A stretch of 64,000 bases of DNA from Oleispirillum sp963668495 (GTDB lineage: Bacteria > Pseudomonadota > Alphaproteobacteria > Rhodospirillales > Rhodospirillaceae). A program made the position numbers and the translations under genes. The DNA is taken from contig OY764545.1 in the NCBI GenBank assembly GCA_963668495.1, positions 2,046,001 through 2,110,000 of the forward strand, written 5' to 3'. Each line of letters begins with the position of its first letter. Position 1 is the first letter of the stretch. The notes under the pieces are model-generated. The model worked only from the letters and a program-made list of their open reading frames with translations, made no database searches and was not told where the DNA came from. Below are positions 26,744 through 35,999 of the stretch, piece by piece.

Positions 26744-27679
26744 TTATGAAGCCTGCCTCAGCGGTTCAATATCTTCACTCAAAGGGTCAGTCCGGGCAAA
26801 ACTAAGCAGCATGTGATCGACAAATGCTTCGATGTTGTTTTGGTTGGCGTTGTTTTGTGACCAAGCCAGATAGTAACTCACAACCACATCAGGTTTAAAA
26901 GGTTTGGCAATTACATCAAGACCACGACCATATAGTGCCAATGGGTGAACCAAGGCCACTCCCAAACCGCGGGCAACGAATTCAGCCATAAATGGTGATG
27001 TGTTGACGGACAGGTTTATCCGTGGAAGGACGCCGTAATCCTGAAACAGACCTTGTTGCAATTTGCTGCTGTTGCTGTTGAGTTCAAAATCAATAAAATC
27101 TACGTTATCAAGGTCATAAGGTGTGATTTCTGATTTCTGACTTAAGGCGTGATCCGGTGACATGATGCACACCAGTGGTGCTTCCAAAACTGGCAGGCAT
27201 TTGGTATCGGGAACTTGAATAGGGGCTTCAATTACGACGGCATCCAATTCATGATTGGTCAACCAACTGCGCAAATAATGTGAACTTCTGGCGGTTGTGG
27301 ATAATTGGGTGCCGGGGTTGGCCTCAATAAAGTTAGAGCATAATTCAGCAATGTATGGTCCGGTTAGTGCCGGCAAGACACCAAAGCTCAGGCTGTTCTG
27401 TTTGCCTCGGCGTATCAGGTTGATTTCTGCGTCCAGTTTATTCATGCCGACAAACAATCGTTTCACGCTGTCGTACAACTGCATTGCGCTGCTGGTTGGT
27501 GTTAGTCGGCCCTTGTGACGTTCGAACAATTTTAGTTCCGTGTCTTCTTCGAGGTAGGCCAACAACTTACTGACTGCCGGTTGTGAAATGCAAAGTTGAT
27601 TGGCAGCGCGAGTGACAGTGCCAAGCTCCATAACTGCTTTAAAGGCCTCAATCTGCCGGATGTTTGGGGCGCGTCTCAT
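26744..27679 (-). CDS. LysR-type transcriptional regulator
   Basis: This 311-residue protein has an N-terminal winged helix-turn-helix (AANQLCISQPAVSKLLAYLE) and a LysR effector domain. The ATG at 27679 is chosen because GAGGA lies 7 bases upstream; a frame extending to 27700 adds 7 residues. It is divergent from the binding-protein gene at 27894 and so probably controls it. The shared promoter region has an inverted element at 27711-27728. Confidence 0.92.
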   Translation of the reverse strand: MRRAPNIRQIEAFKAVMELGTVTRAANQLCISQPAVSKLLAYLEEDTELKLFERHKGRLTPTSSAMQLYDSVKRLFVGMNKLDAEINLIRRGKQNSLSFGVLPALTGPYIAELCSNFIEANPGTQLSTTARSSHYLRSWLTNHELDAVVIEAPIQVPDTKCLPVLEAPLVCIMSPDHALSQKSEITPYDLDNVDFIDFELNSNSSKLQQGLFQDYGVLPRINLSVNTSPFMAEFVARGLGVALVHPLALYGRGLDVIAKPFKPDVVVSYYLAWSQNNANQNNIEAFVDHMLLSFARTDPLSEDIEPLRQAS

Positions 27680-27710
27680 TGTTCTTTCCTCGTGAAACAT
27701 ACAATTATAC

Positions 27711-27728
27711 GTTATGTAACCTTATAAC
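27711..27728. promoter_or_regulatory. Inverted element between lysR and the binding-protein gene
   Basis: GTTATGTAACCTTATAAC contains the inverted arms GTTAT and ATAAC separated by 8 bases, and an internal GTTA-TG-TAAC palindrome. Its position 31 bases upstream of the lysR start is suitable for autoregulation. Confidence 0.4.
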
Positions 27729-27893
27729 TTTCTGGAATACGGGGCGCAAGATATATCATTTGTTTCCCTTGTACCTGCATGCAACTGTCTCCACGCAATT
27801 GAACACGTCTTGCGATGGTTGAGGCACTTCTTACGTGTCCGGCATGTACAAATCGTTAAGGCGAATTTCCAATCCGAGTTTAAGGACTCCATC

Positions 27894-28901
27894 ATGAAAT
27901 CCAACTCTTTGAAGCGGTTCGCCTTCGGGCTTGTATCGTTGGTTGCTGCGGGTGCATCAACGGCAAATGCGGCTGATACAAAATATCCACTGGATATCAA
28001 GACGTGTGGCAGCACGATTTCCTTCAAAAAAGCACCTGACAGCATGGTGACCGTTGGGCAAAGCACCACAGAAATCATGTATTTGCTTGGCCTGCAGGAT
28101 AAGATTGTCGGTACATCTGTTTGGTTTACTGACGTTCTGCCGCAGTTTAAGGATATCAACGCAAAGGTTCCTCGTCTGGCTGATAACGACCCCAGCTTTG
28201 AAAGTGTGATTGCAAAGAAACCGGATTTGGTGGGAACTCAATTTGCTTGGTATGTTGGGCCAGAAGGAATTGTTGGTACTCCGGCTCAATTTAAGGATGT
28301 TGGTATTCAATCCTATATCTCACCAACGGACTGTGCGCCGGATGGTAACGTGCGACCACAGTTCTCGCCGGAACTGATTTATCAAGAAATCAATGAGTTA
28401 TCTACGATTTTTAATGTTCAAGATCGCGGTCAAAAACTGATCGCAGACCTGAAGTCTCGTGTTGCGTCTGCGAAAGCCAAAGTGTCCAAGATCTCCAACA
28501 AGGATTTGAGTGCAGTGTTCTGGTTCTCCAGCGCTGACCTTGAAATGGATCCATATGTTGCTGGACGCGGTTTTGCTGCAGATTACATTATGGATACCTT
28601 GGGTGTGACCAATGTCGTCAAAGTCGAAAAGAAATGGCCGACTGTGGGTTGGGAAGAAATTGCCAAGGCTGACCCGGACATTATCGTTGTTGGTAAATTG
28701 CAGCGTAATCGGTTCCCGGCAGACGATTACAAAGTCAAAATGGAATTTTTGAAAACCGATCCGGTGACCACTTTGATGACCGCGGTGAAAAAAGACCATC
28801 TCCTGCCGATGGAAGCACATGCAATGGACCCGACCATTCGTACTCTTTACGCTGTCGAAGAAATGGCTGATGCAATCATTGCCTTTGGTTTGGATAAATA
28901 A
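27894..28901 (+). CDS. Periplasmic corrinoid/siderophore-type binding protein
   Basis: This 335-residue BtuF/FepB-class protein has a signal peptide (ends STANAAD) and the fold's markers: a VTVGQSTTEIMYLLGL motif at the first lobe, a long linker helix around 160-200, and DPDIIVVG in the second lobe. The ATG at 27894 has AAGGA 7 bases upstream. It stands alone, with no permease or ATPase next to it, and may feed the 19651-21461 importer pair. Confidence 0.88.
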   Translation: MKSNSLKRFAFGLVSLVAAGASTANAADTKYPLDIKTCGSTISFKKAPDSMVTVGQSTTEIMYLLGLQDKIVGTSVWFTDVLPQFKDINAKVPRLADNDPSFESVIAKKPDLVGTQFAWYVGPEGIVGTPAQFKDVGIQSYISPTDCAPDGNVRPQFSPELIYQEINELSTIFNVQDRGQKLIADLKSRVASAKAKVSKISNKDLSAVFWFSSADLEMDPYVAGRGFAADYIMDTLGVTNVVKVEKKWPTVGWEEIAKADPDIIVVGKLQRNRFPADDYKVKMEFLKTDPVTTLMTAVKKDHLLPMEAHAMDPTIRTLYAVEEMADAIIAFGLDK

Positions 28902-28949
28902 GGCCGATATTCCGCACATATTGTTTATCTAACCAAAGCAAACAGTCGG

Positions 28950-28968
28950 GTGCAGTTTGATACTGCAC
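28950..28968 (+). terminator. Hairpin after the binding-protein gene
   Basis: GTGCAGT and ACTGCAC form a perfect 7-bp stem with a 5-base loop, 48 bases after the stop. The T-run is weak, so terminator strength is uncertain. Confidence 0.4.
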
Positions 28969-29235
28969 TTGGCTTCTCCCCCTGTGTTGACTTTTTGAAG
29001 TGATGGGACTGGGTATGGGGTTTTCATGGCCATATCCAGCAGTTCAAGGGTCAACACAGAATGACAAGGTGCGTGTTGTTTCCAGCAGTGTACTGGTTCC
29101 CTCTTTTCAGCCGTGCCTCTGTCATATTTAGGCGTTCATGGTGGTTACACTGTGAACGCCGCTCTTTTCTTGGCGTCCTTTTCACTGCCCGAACAATAAC
29201 AACAAATATTGGGCAAGTTTTTGAGATTATTATCA
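28969..29235. other. Non-coding stretch before the EamA transporter gene
   Basis: No gene is supported here. It contains a second hairpin: GGCGTTCA (29131-29138) pairs with TGAACGCC (29153-29160), followed by a T-rich tail. It could be a further terminator or part of a leader for the downstream gene. Confidence 0.35.
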
Positions 29236-30141
29236 ATGGCAGTGTTACGTTCACTGAATCCAGACCACTTTTGGGATACACAGGCCGGTGGTATCGTGTT
29301 GCGTCTGCTTGCAACTGGCTTATTTGCTGTTATGACGCTTTTTGTACGTTTTGCGAGTTTTGAAGCTCCCGTTGGGCAAATTGTATTCTGGCGGAGTGCC
29401 GTCGCGCTGGTACCAATTTTAATGTATATGGCGGTGTGTGGCGATTTACCGTCTGCATTATACAGCAAACGACCTGTGCGGCTTCTTCTACGCTCGGTTC
29501 TTGGCTGTCTGGCAATGTTTGCTTCGTTTATTTCCCTATCATATTTGCCTTTGTCTCAGGCTTCTGCCTTGACCTTTTTGACGCCAATTTTTGTCAGTTT
29601 AGGCGGCATTATTGTTTTTAGGGAACGTCCAACCTGGCTTTTGGCGGCGGCGATTGTCGGTGGGTTCATGGGCGTTTTGGTAATCCTGTGGGAGAAGCTG
29701 CTGTACGACAGCATGAATTCACTTTCGTGGATTGGCGTTATCGCCGGGGTGTCCATGGCGGTTTTATCGGCTTTGGCGCGGTTGCAGATCAAGGAACTGA
29801 CAAAAACTGAACGGGCAGCGACCATTGCGTTTTATTTTGCTTTGTTCTGTGCTGTCGGTGGGGCATCCACATGGTTCTTGGGCTGGCAACCGCACAATCC
29901 AACGGTATTGCCTTGGTTGATCGGGGCTGGGATATCGGGTGGATTGGCGCATATCGCGATGACCGAGGCCATTGCCCGCGCACCGATATCGGTGTTGGCT
30001 CCGTTTGAATACAGTGCGATTGTTTGGGTGCTTATGTTTGATGTGATCTTCTTTGGTGAAGATATGTCGTGGCTTGGTCTGGCAGGTACGGGAATAATCC
30101 TTGCCGCATCGCTTTTGTATTTTTGTCGCAAACCGTCGTAA
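29236..30141 (+). CDS. EamA/DMT-superfamily transporter
   Basis: This roughly 300-residue protein has about ten membrane helices in two EamA repeats and a VFRERPTWLL linker, typical of the drug/metabolite transporter superfamily. Members usually export amino acids or metabolites. I prefer the ATG at 29236; an upstream TTG at 29209 is possible. The substrate cannot be told from sequence. Confidence 0.85.
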   Translation: MAVLRSLNPDHFWDTQAGGIVLRLLATGLFAVMTLFVRFASFEAPVGQIVFWRSAVALVPILMYMAVCGDLPSALYSKRPVRLLLRSVLGCLAMFASFISLSYLPLSQASALTFLTPIFVSLGGIIVFRERPTWLLAAAIVGGFMGVLVILWEKLLYDSMNSLSWIGVIAGVSMAVLSALARLQIKELTKTERAATIAFYFALFCAVGGASTWFLGWQPHNPTVLPWLIGAGISGGLAHIAMTEAIARAPISVLAPFEYSAIVWVLMFDVIFFGEDMSWLGLAGTGIILAASLLYFCRKPS

Positions 30142-30155
30142 CGGAAATTTTGCTT

Positions 30156-30190
30156 AAAAAAGACACCCCATTGGTTGGAGTGTCTTTTTT
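30156..30190. terminator. Bidirectional intrinsic terminator
   Basis: An A-run, a GACACCCCA/TGGAGTGTC stem with one mismatch, and a T-run lie between two convergent genes. It serves the EamA gene on the plus strand and grxB on the minus strand. Confidence 0.88.
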
Positions 30191-30197
30191 TATAGTC

Positions 30198-30839
30198 CTA
30201 TGCCTTTTGCTTTCTAAGCTCAGGCAAAAGCGGAACATTGGCTTTTTTTGCCATGACCGTCATGTAGCTTTGGACAGGTTCTGGGAAGGTTAGACCGTCC
30301 ACCAGCGTCAGGTTCCGCAGCCATGGGAAGATCATAATATCGTCGATACTGGGGTTTTCAGCATCCGGTACATGCGGAGCAAGCTGTTGCAGTGCAGCTT
30401 CCATGTGTTTGATCAGGTGATCTGTCGCGGCAAGATGTTCTGCAAATGGGCCATGGGAAGCCTCTTTTTTCTTATTGAAATAATCCCGCGCCGTTTGGGT
30501 CTTGAATTCATCAAAGATGGGGTCAGCCATGCGGGGGAATACCAGCTTATGAACCGTTGGAATCCATTTTTCCAGCCAGTCGGTAATGGCAGGCGATACG
30601 TCACCATCAAACAGCCTTTGTGCATTTATGGCGTCGACTTTATGCACAATATCAAGGCTTTCCCCCATGTACCCGTCTTTGTCTTCAAGGATGGGCAGCA
30701 TTTTTACTCCGATCATGCTGATGGGAGTTTTTTCATCATCACTGCTGAGGATTTCCAAGGAGTAGGGGGTCTTGGTTAAGGCAAGCGCCATTCTTGTGCG
30801 TGTGCAGAATGGGCAATGATCATACACATATAATTTCAT
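30198..30839 (-). CDS. grxB: Glutaredoxin 2
   Basis: This 213-residue protein has a glutaredoxin-like N-terminal domain with active site CPFC (residues 9-12) and an all-helical C-terminal domain, giving the GST-like two-domain form of Grx2. The GVKMLPILEDKDG stretch holds the cis-Pro. It uses glutathione to reduce disulfides in the cytoplasm. It is a single-gene unit. Confidence 0.93.
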   Translation of the reverse strand: MKLYVYDHCPFCTRTRMALALTKTPYSLEILSSDDEKTPISMIGVKMLPILEDKDGYMGESLDIVHKVDAINAQRLFDGDVSPAITDWLEKWIPTVHKLVFPRMADPIFDEFKTQTARDYFNKKKEASHGPFAEHLAATDHLIKHMEAALQQLAPHVPDAENPSIDDIMIFPWLRNLTLVDGLTFPEPVQSYMTVMAKKANVPLLPELRKQKA

Positions 30840-31036
30840 TGGGGGGCTCTTTACTGTCTGTGCCGTTAGGGGGATTCTAAGATATGTTCTAAGCTTTCCT
30901 TTCTCAACTCTACTGCTGGATTTTATGGTCTTAGGCTTCTACGGTCAGTGTATGTAATACGTACGCACTTGCGTATGTGATGTTATGGTGTTACACAGTC
31001 GGCGTCTTCTAATATGTTGCTTATGGTGTTCATGCT

Positions 31037-31804
31037 ATGGATGAACTGCGTATCATATTGAGTACGGCGACATTCTTTTGGGGAGTGGGGTTTTTATTCA
31101 GCTTCACGCCTAGAAACTTGCGCTTACTCAGCCGGATTTGCCTGTATGTGGCGACACTGTGTGGTGTGGCTTACGTAATGGGTCGGTATTGGCTGACGCT
31201 GCCAATGATGCCGATGTTTATGGGGGCTGTTGGGGTTGCGCCCGTTATGTCTGTGTTTTTGAGCATTGCTAGTCTGCGCCAAAGACACTGCGCCAACACG
31301 GATACATATCTTCGCTATGGCATGGCGCTGTGCTTTGCCATGAGCATGACCGCCCAGTTATTCCCCAAAGATTTTTATCTGCCATTTTTGAAAACAGCTT
31401 TGGTTTATCCGCATGTGATGCTGGCAACAAGTTTGCTGGGGCGAGCATGCCTTATGTTGGCTGGGGTTTGGGCGATCTTGGTCATGACAAAGAAACTTGA
31501 TCATGATGTACGGGATAATATGTCTAAAATGCTGATCTGGGGGGTTGCGTTTTGGACTGTGTCCTTGTTCGCCGGTGAAATGTGGTGTTATGCGGGGTGG
31601 GGCGTACCCATCGTGTGGGAAGATGCGACAATCATTACCGCGATGGCGACCTGGTTCTACTATATAGCAGTTATACACCTGCATTTGATGGCCAAGTGGT
31701 CACATAAGGTCCGGGCTGGGTTTATCTCTTTCGGCATTATCATAATTGTCGTTTTCAACTGCATCATAGAATTTGGGCCGTATCGCCCGTTATTCCGGTT
31801 ATAG
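31037..31804 (+). CDS. CcsA/ResC-like heme-handling membrane protein
   Basis: This 255-residue protein has about eight membrane helices. The region GEMWCYAGWGVPIVWEDATI followed by ATWFYYIAVIHL resembles the tryptophan-rich heme-handling segment and following helix of CcsA/CcmC proteins (system II cytochrome c biogenesis). The next gene is ResB-like, which supports the call. The pair lies directly upstream of an importer binding protein and permease, an unusual place for cytochrome c assembly, so it may be specialised to this system. Confidence 0.7.
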   Translation: MDELRIILSTATFFWGVGFLFSFTPRNLRLLSRICLYVATLCGVAYVMGRYWLTLPMMPMFMGAVGVAPVMSVFLSIASLRQRHCANTDTYLRYGMALCFAMSMTAQLFPKDFYLPFLKTALVYPHVMLATSLLGRACLMLAGVWAILVMTKKLDHDVRDNMSKMLIWGVAFWTVSLFAGEMWCYAGWGVPIVWEDATIITAMATWFYYIAVIHLHLMAKWSHKVRAGFISFGIIIIVVFNCIIEFGPYRPLFRL

Positions 31805-31813
31805 GAGGGCGGC

Positions 31814-32608
31814 ATGCGCAACGCGTTTTGGGCTACATGGCGTTTTCTGGGCAGTATCCAGCTAACACTGATCCTAAGCTTTATCCTGTGCCTTGATCTG
31901 GCGGTCGGGTTTCTATTCTTGCGTAGCAATCTGTCCACTTTTGTTCGTATGAATGACATGGGCGTATTGCCTTGGGTACAGACCTACGGTCTTTATAACT
32001 TACAGGCTACAGGTTGGTTCTTTATTCTGCTGTTTTTGTTGGCGTTATTTGCCCTGAACACCTTTATTTGCACCACAAATCGCGTGCAGGGTATTCTGGT
32101 GCGCAGCAAAAAACGCCGCCCCAGATTTGCCGTTTTTGCACCACACATCATGCATTATGCGGTTTTGGTAATCCTGTGTGGTTATGTGTCGAGCTATATG
32201 CTGTCGGAAAGCTATCCGGGGCGTGCCATGCGTGTGGGGCAAAGCATGGAATTGCCCAATCAGGCCGGGACTGTAACATTTGCGGGCTTTGGTCAGGACT
32301 ATTATCGCGGTACACGAATTGATGTGTTTGATGGTTATGTCCTGAAACCCAACGCCAAACTGACTTTTGTTCATGGTGACACCCACGATGAACACATCCT
32401 GAACTTTAACGAACCTGCCAAGTTCAACGGATACGGTCTGTATTTGACAGATTTTTATCCACGAAAAGAAGAGGTTCGTAATAATCGTCAATATATTCGC
32501 ATGACGATCCGGCGTGACCCTTCATCATTTGTCTATTTATTCGGGCTGGCATTATTTGTCTTTGGCCTTGGGGTGTATGTCTTTGATCGTGGCCTGAGGA
32601 GGAAGTAA
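31814..32608 (+). CDS. ResB/Ccs1-like protein
   Basis: This 264-residue protein resembles the system II cytochrome c synthesis partner ResB: N-terminal helices (GSIQLTLILSFILCLDLAVG and a second near 65-85), a central helix after a basic loop, a periplasmic domain, and a last helix near the C-terminus. It is shorter than typical ResB. GGAGGGCGG precedes the start. It is encoded between the CcsA-like gene and the binding lipoprotein gene, with 2 bases to the latter. Confidence 0.7.
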   Translation: MRNAFWATWRFLGSIQLTLILSFILCLDLAVGFLFLRSNLSTFVRMNDMGVLPWVQTYGLYNLQATGWFFILLFLLALFALNTFICTTNRVQGILVRSKKRRPRFAVFAPHIMHYAVLVILCGYVSSYMLSESYPGRAMRVGQSMELPNQAGTVTFAGFGQDYYRGTRIDVFDGYVLKPNAKLTFVHGDTHDEHILNFNEPAKFNGYGLYLTDFYPRKEEVRNNRQYIRMTIRRDPSSFVYLFGLALFVFGLGVYVFDRGLRRK

Positions 32609-32610
32609 TC

Positions 32611-33768
32611 ATGCAGTTCTCATCTGTAATGCGGCATTTGTGCCTTGGGGTGGCATTATGTGCACCGTTGGCCTTAACGGCTTGTAATGATGATGAAAAA
32701 CAATCGGCAACGCCTGTTAAACCTGAAGCCTCCGCCATTGATACAAGTCGCTTCACCAGCATGGGCGAGTTTTCGGTTCTCAAGAAAGCAACCTATACAG
32801 AAGTGCGCGATGGTGCCGGCCGTGTTTTGGCTCTGGTTCCTCCCGGCGGCAAAGCCCCTGTTGGATTTTCTCCGACGGAAATTATTACGGTCCCGGCAAA
32901 GCGGGTGATTGCATATGGCGCGTTTGAGGTTGGTATCATGCGGGCATTGGGTGTGTCCGATGCTTTGGTTGGGGTCACAAATCCCAAAGAACGCTGGTAC
33001 GTTGATGATGTGCGAGAAGGTTTCGACAGCGGCAGAATTCAGTTCGTCGGGTCCAATAACAGTCTGGATTTCGAACGGATCAAGACCCTGCACCCTGATT
33101 TGATCCTGACATGGGATCCGTCAATCGTTCCTATGATGGATAGCCTTGGTATCCCTGTTGTTGTTACCTCAACCCCCATTGCGACATGCCTTAACACCAA
33201 GGTGCGCTTTGTTGAGTTTCTTGCTCCGTTCTTTGGCAAGGAACAAGAGGCAACCGCCTATTACAACAAAGTCAAATCTGCCCTGGATGACATTCATACA
33301 CGTACCAAGGGGTACGATGAACCCAAAGTCATGTGGGGCGATATTTATGAAAAACGTGTGTTGGTGGAACCGGGGAATGCGTGGGTCGCACAACTGGTTG
33401 GTCTCGCTCAAAGTGATTACAAGTTTGAAGATGTTTATGGCACGTCCTGCGTTGAAATTTCTCAGGAACGCTTCCTGTATAGTGGCGAAGATGCGGATAT
33501 TTATTTCACTTATCGAACTCCGCAAAGGGGGGCTACATCCAAGGCAGCTTTGGCACGCACCAATCCTTTGATCGCCGGAATTCGTCCTTTAAGCCCCGAT
33601 GGGAAAACCTATGCGCCGTTGCCGCATTATTCCCAATCGTCTGATCGTCTGGACGATATTTTGACGGAAATTTCAGCAATCCTGCACCCGGACCTGTATC
33701 CCAATCACTCGCTGGAATTCTTCCGTGAATTGCCAGATGTTGATCCCGTATCTGCGGAGGCAAAATAA
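32611..33768 (+). CDS. BtuF/FepB-type binding lipoprotein
   Basis: This 385-residue protein has a lipobox (LTAC) and a periplasmic-binding fold for metal chelates, with segments VIAYGAFEVGIMRALGVSD and HPDLILTWDPS. GGAGGAAG precedes the ATG. It directly precedes its permease and ATPase genes, forming a complete ABC importer. The ligand is probably a corrinoid, siderophore or similar chelate. Confidence 0.88.
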   Translation: MQFSSVMRHLCLGVALCAPLALTACNDDEKQSATPVKPEASAIDTSRFTSMGEFSVLKKATYTEVRDGAGRVLALVPPGGKAPVGFSPTEIITVPAKRVIAYGAFEVGIMRALGVSDALVGVTNPKERWYVDDVREGFDSGRIQFVGSNNSLDFERIKTLHPDLILTWDPSIVPMMDSLGIPVVVTSTPIATCLNTKVRFVEFLAPFFGKEQEATAYYNKVKSALDDIHTRTKGYDEPKVMWGDIYEKRVLVEPGNAWVAQLVGLAQSDYKFEDVYGTSCVEISQERFLYSGEDADIYFTYRTPQRGATSKAALARTNPLIAGIRPLSPDGKTYAPLPHYSQSSDRLDDILTEISAILHPDLYPNHSLEFFRELPDVDPVSAEAK

Positions 33769-34815
33769 ATGGAAGCCACGTATCCCCTGAATAGCTTTCT
33801 GTTGAAGGCTAGCCAACGTCGTAAGTTGGTGTTTACTGTCATGGCAGCCCTGGTTTTGCTGACTATGGTCATCAGCATTTGCTCTGGCTCTATCAGTTAT
33901 TCAGTGTCTGAGGTGTGGGCGGCTTTGCTGAACCCGGGTGGTCAAAGCGATATTGACTTTATCGTTTGGAACATCCGTCTGCCTCGCGCCATTGCAACGG
34001 TGCTTGGCGGTGCATTTTTGGCAACGTCGGGTTTGCTGTTGCAAGTGTATTTTCGCAACCCAATTGTTGGCCCATTCATTTTGGGGATTTCCTCTGGCGC
34101 GACGGTCATGGTGTCCATTGTAATGCTGACTACGGTTGGGTATGGCCTGACGTATTTCAATCCATTCCTGAATACGATTGCAGCCTGCCTTGGCGCTTAT
34201 GGGGTGATGTTGCTTGTGGTGACGTTGGCAGGACGAGTCAAAAACGGGGTTACGTTGCTGATCGTTGGATTGATGATGGGGTACTTGTGCCACTCTGTGA
34301 CTTCTATCCTGACGGCCTTGGCGGAAAAGGAGGATATCAAGGGCTTTATCTTGTGGGAGCTTGGTAGTTTCTCCGGTTTCAAATGGATTGAAATCTACGT
34401 CATGCTTGGCTTCGGTGGTGCGTTGCTTGCCGGGATTTATATGCTGAGTAAACCCTTAAACGCGTTCCTGCTGGGCGAAGATTATGCTGCGTCCATGGGG
34501 GTCAATATCCGCCGTTTCCGTATTATGATTTTGCTTATGGCGTCATCATTGGCGGGGTTGGTGACATCTTTGGCGGGACCAGTTGCATTCATCGGCCTTG
34601 CTGTCCCGCATATTGCCCGGATGAGCCTTGGAACTGCGGATAACCGGGTTCTGATTCCGGGCGTGTGTTTGATGGGGGCACTTGTCACCAGTGTATGTGA
34701 CTTGATTGCCCGCAGTTGGTTGGCCCCGATTGAATTGCCGTTGTCTGCAATCACTGCATTTTTCGGGGCTCCGATTGTTATCAGCCTGTTGCTGAAAAAA
34801 GGGATGAAAGCGTGA
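33769..34815 (+). CDS. FecCD/BtuC-type permease
   Basis: This 348-residue permease has about ten helices and the family marks RNPIVGPFILGISSGATVMV and GPVAFIGLAVPHIARM. Its ATG abuts the upstream stop, with GGAGG upstream. It imports the ligand delivered by the preceding lipoprotein, using the ATPase encoded next. Confidence 0.93.
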   Translation: MEATYPLNSFLLKASQRRKLVFTVMAALVLLTMVISICSGSISYSVSEVWAALLNPGGQSDIDFIVWNIRLPRAIATVLGGAFLATSGLLLQVYFRNPIVGPFILGISSGATVMVSIVMLTTVGYGLTYFNPFLNTIAACLGAYGVMLLVVTLAGRVKNGVTLLIVGLMMGYLCHSVTSILTALAEKEDIKGFILWELGSFSGFKWIEIYVMLGFGGALLAGIYMLSKPLNAFLLGEDYAASMGVNIRRFRIMILLMASSLAGLVTSLAGPVAFIGLAVPHIARMSLGTADNRVLIPGVCLMGALVTSVCDLIARSWLAPIELPLSAITAFFGAPIVISLLLKKGMKA

Positions 34816-35999
34816 TGAGTGCAACTGTACTGAGCTGCCGAAACCTAAATGTCGGGTATAAGGCACCTGTTCTAAGCGATATCAATTTCGAAATTCAATC
34901 GGGACAGTTTGTTTCTTTGCTTGGGCCGAACGGTGCGGGGAAAACAACCCTTTTACGGACGATTTCCCGGCATATCCCGCCGTTGTCTGGTGAGATAACT
35001 GTTCTGGGGCGTAACGTCACCGAAATCAGCAGCATTGATATGGCACGGATTATGGCTGTGGGGTTGACGGATGCTTCGCGTCCTCCGCTGCTCACAGTGT
35101 TCGAGTATGTTGCCTTGGGCCGTTATCCCTATACCGGGTTCATGGGGCGATTGACGGAGCACGATACGCAGATCGTTGCAAATAGTTTGGCGGCTGTTGC
35201 CGGAACGGAACTTGCTGAGCGTCCGGTCGAAACCCTAAGTGACGGTGAACGACAAAAGGCCGTGTTGGCACGGGCATTGGCGCAAGAGCCGAAAATTATG
35301 TTACTGGATGAACCAACGGCGCACCTTGATCTGAAGCATCGTATTGAGATCATGGGGATTTTGCGTAATTTGTGTCGTGAGCGTGATCTGACCGTGATTT
35401 CGTCTTTGCATGATGTTGATATTGCCGCAAAGGTTTCTGATCGTGTGCTGATGGTAAAGCAAGGCGGAATTATGGATTACGGCATGCCGGAAAAAGTCCT
35501 GACTTCCGAGGCCGTCGTCGAACTGTATGACTTTAACGATGCGGATTTCTGTTGCCAGTTAGGCAGTATTGAGTTGCGTAGCGATGGATCACAAGGAAGA
35601 GCCTTTGTCGCCGCCGGACACGGAACCGGGGCATCGATTTATCGGTTGCTGGCCAAACGCGGCATGTCTATGGCGACCAGCATGAATTATGCCGATGATT
35701 TGGATGCGTATGTTGCGCGGGCTCTTGGCGGTCAAATCTATTTTGGTGATGCAATGGCAGCGACACCTGCCGCAGATCTGGTGTCTCAAATCTCTGCTGA
35801 AATTGATGGATGTAAGGTGGTGATTAGTGGGGTTAGCCAAGTGGAAGGTGATACGTCCTTGAATGCCATCGCATTGCAAGTTGCAGAGCAAAAGGGTGTG
35901 CCCGTTTTTGTCCTTGGTCAGAATAAATCTGAACCACAGGGCAACAGGCAACATTTTGCTTCGTTGGCAGATATGAACGAAGCCCTGTCCCGGTTATAG
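34815..35999 (+). CDS. ABC importer ATPase with an extra C-terminal domain
   Basis: Residues 1-240 form a FecE/BtuD-type ATPase: Walker A GPNGAGKTT, signature LSDGERQKAVLARAL, Walker B IMLLDEPTAHLD, switch SLHDVDIA. About 150 further residues follow (from about 245), including AFVAAGHGTGASIYRLLAKR and GVPVFVLGQ, that standard ATPases of this class lack. The extension has a Rossmann-like alternation of strands and helices; I do not recognise a named domain. It may be a regulatory or ligand-sensing module. The ATG at 34815 overlaps the permease stop; a GTG at 34812 is also possible. Confidence 0.88.
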   Translation: MSATVLSCRNLNVGYKAPVLSDINFEIQSGQFVSLLGPNGAGKTTLLRTISRHIPPLSGEITVLGRNVTEISSIDMARIMAVGLTDASRPPLLTVFEYVALGRYPYTGFMGRLTEHDTQIVANSLAAVAGTELAERPVETLSDGERQKAVLARALAQEPKIMLLDEPTAHLDLKHRIEIMGILRNLCRERDLTVISSLHDVDIAAKVSDRVLMVKQGGIMDYGMPEKVLTSEAVVELYDFNDADFCCQLGSIELRSDGSQGRAFVAAGHGTGASIYRLLAKRGMSMATSMNYADDLDAYVARALGGQIYFGDAMAATPAADLVSQISAEIDGCKVVISGVSQVEGDTSLNAIALQVAEQKGVPVFVLGQNKSEPQGNRQHFASLADMNEALSRL

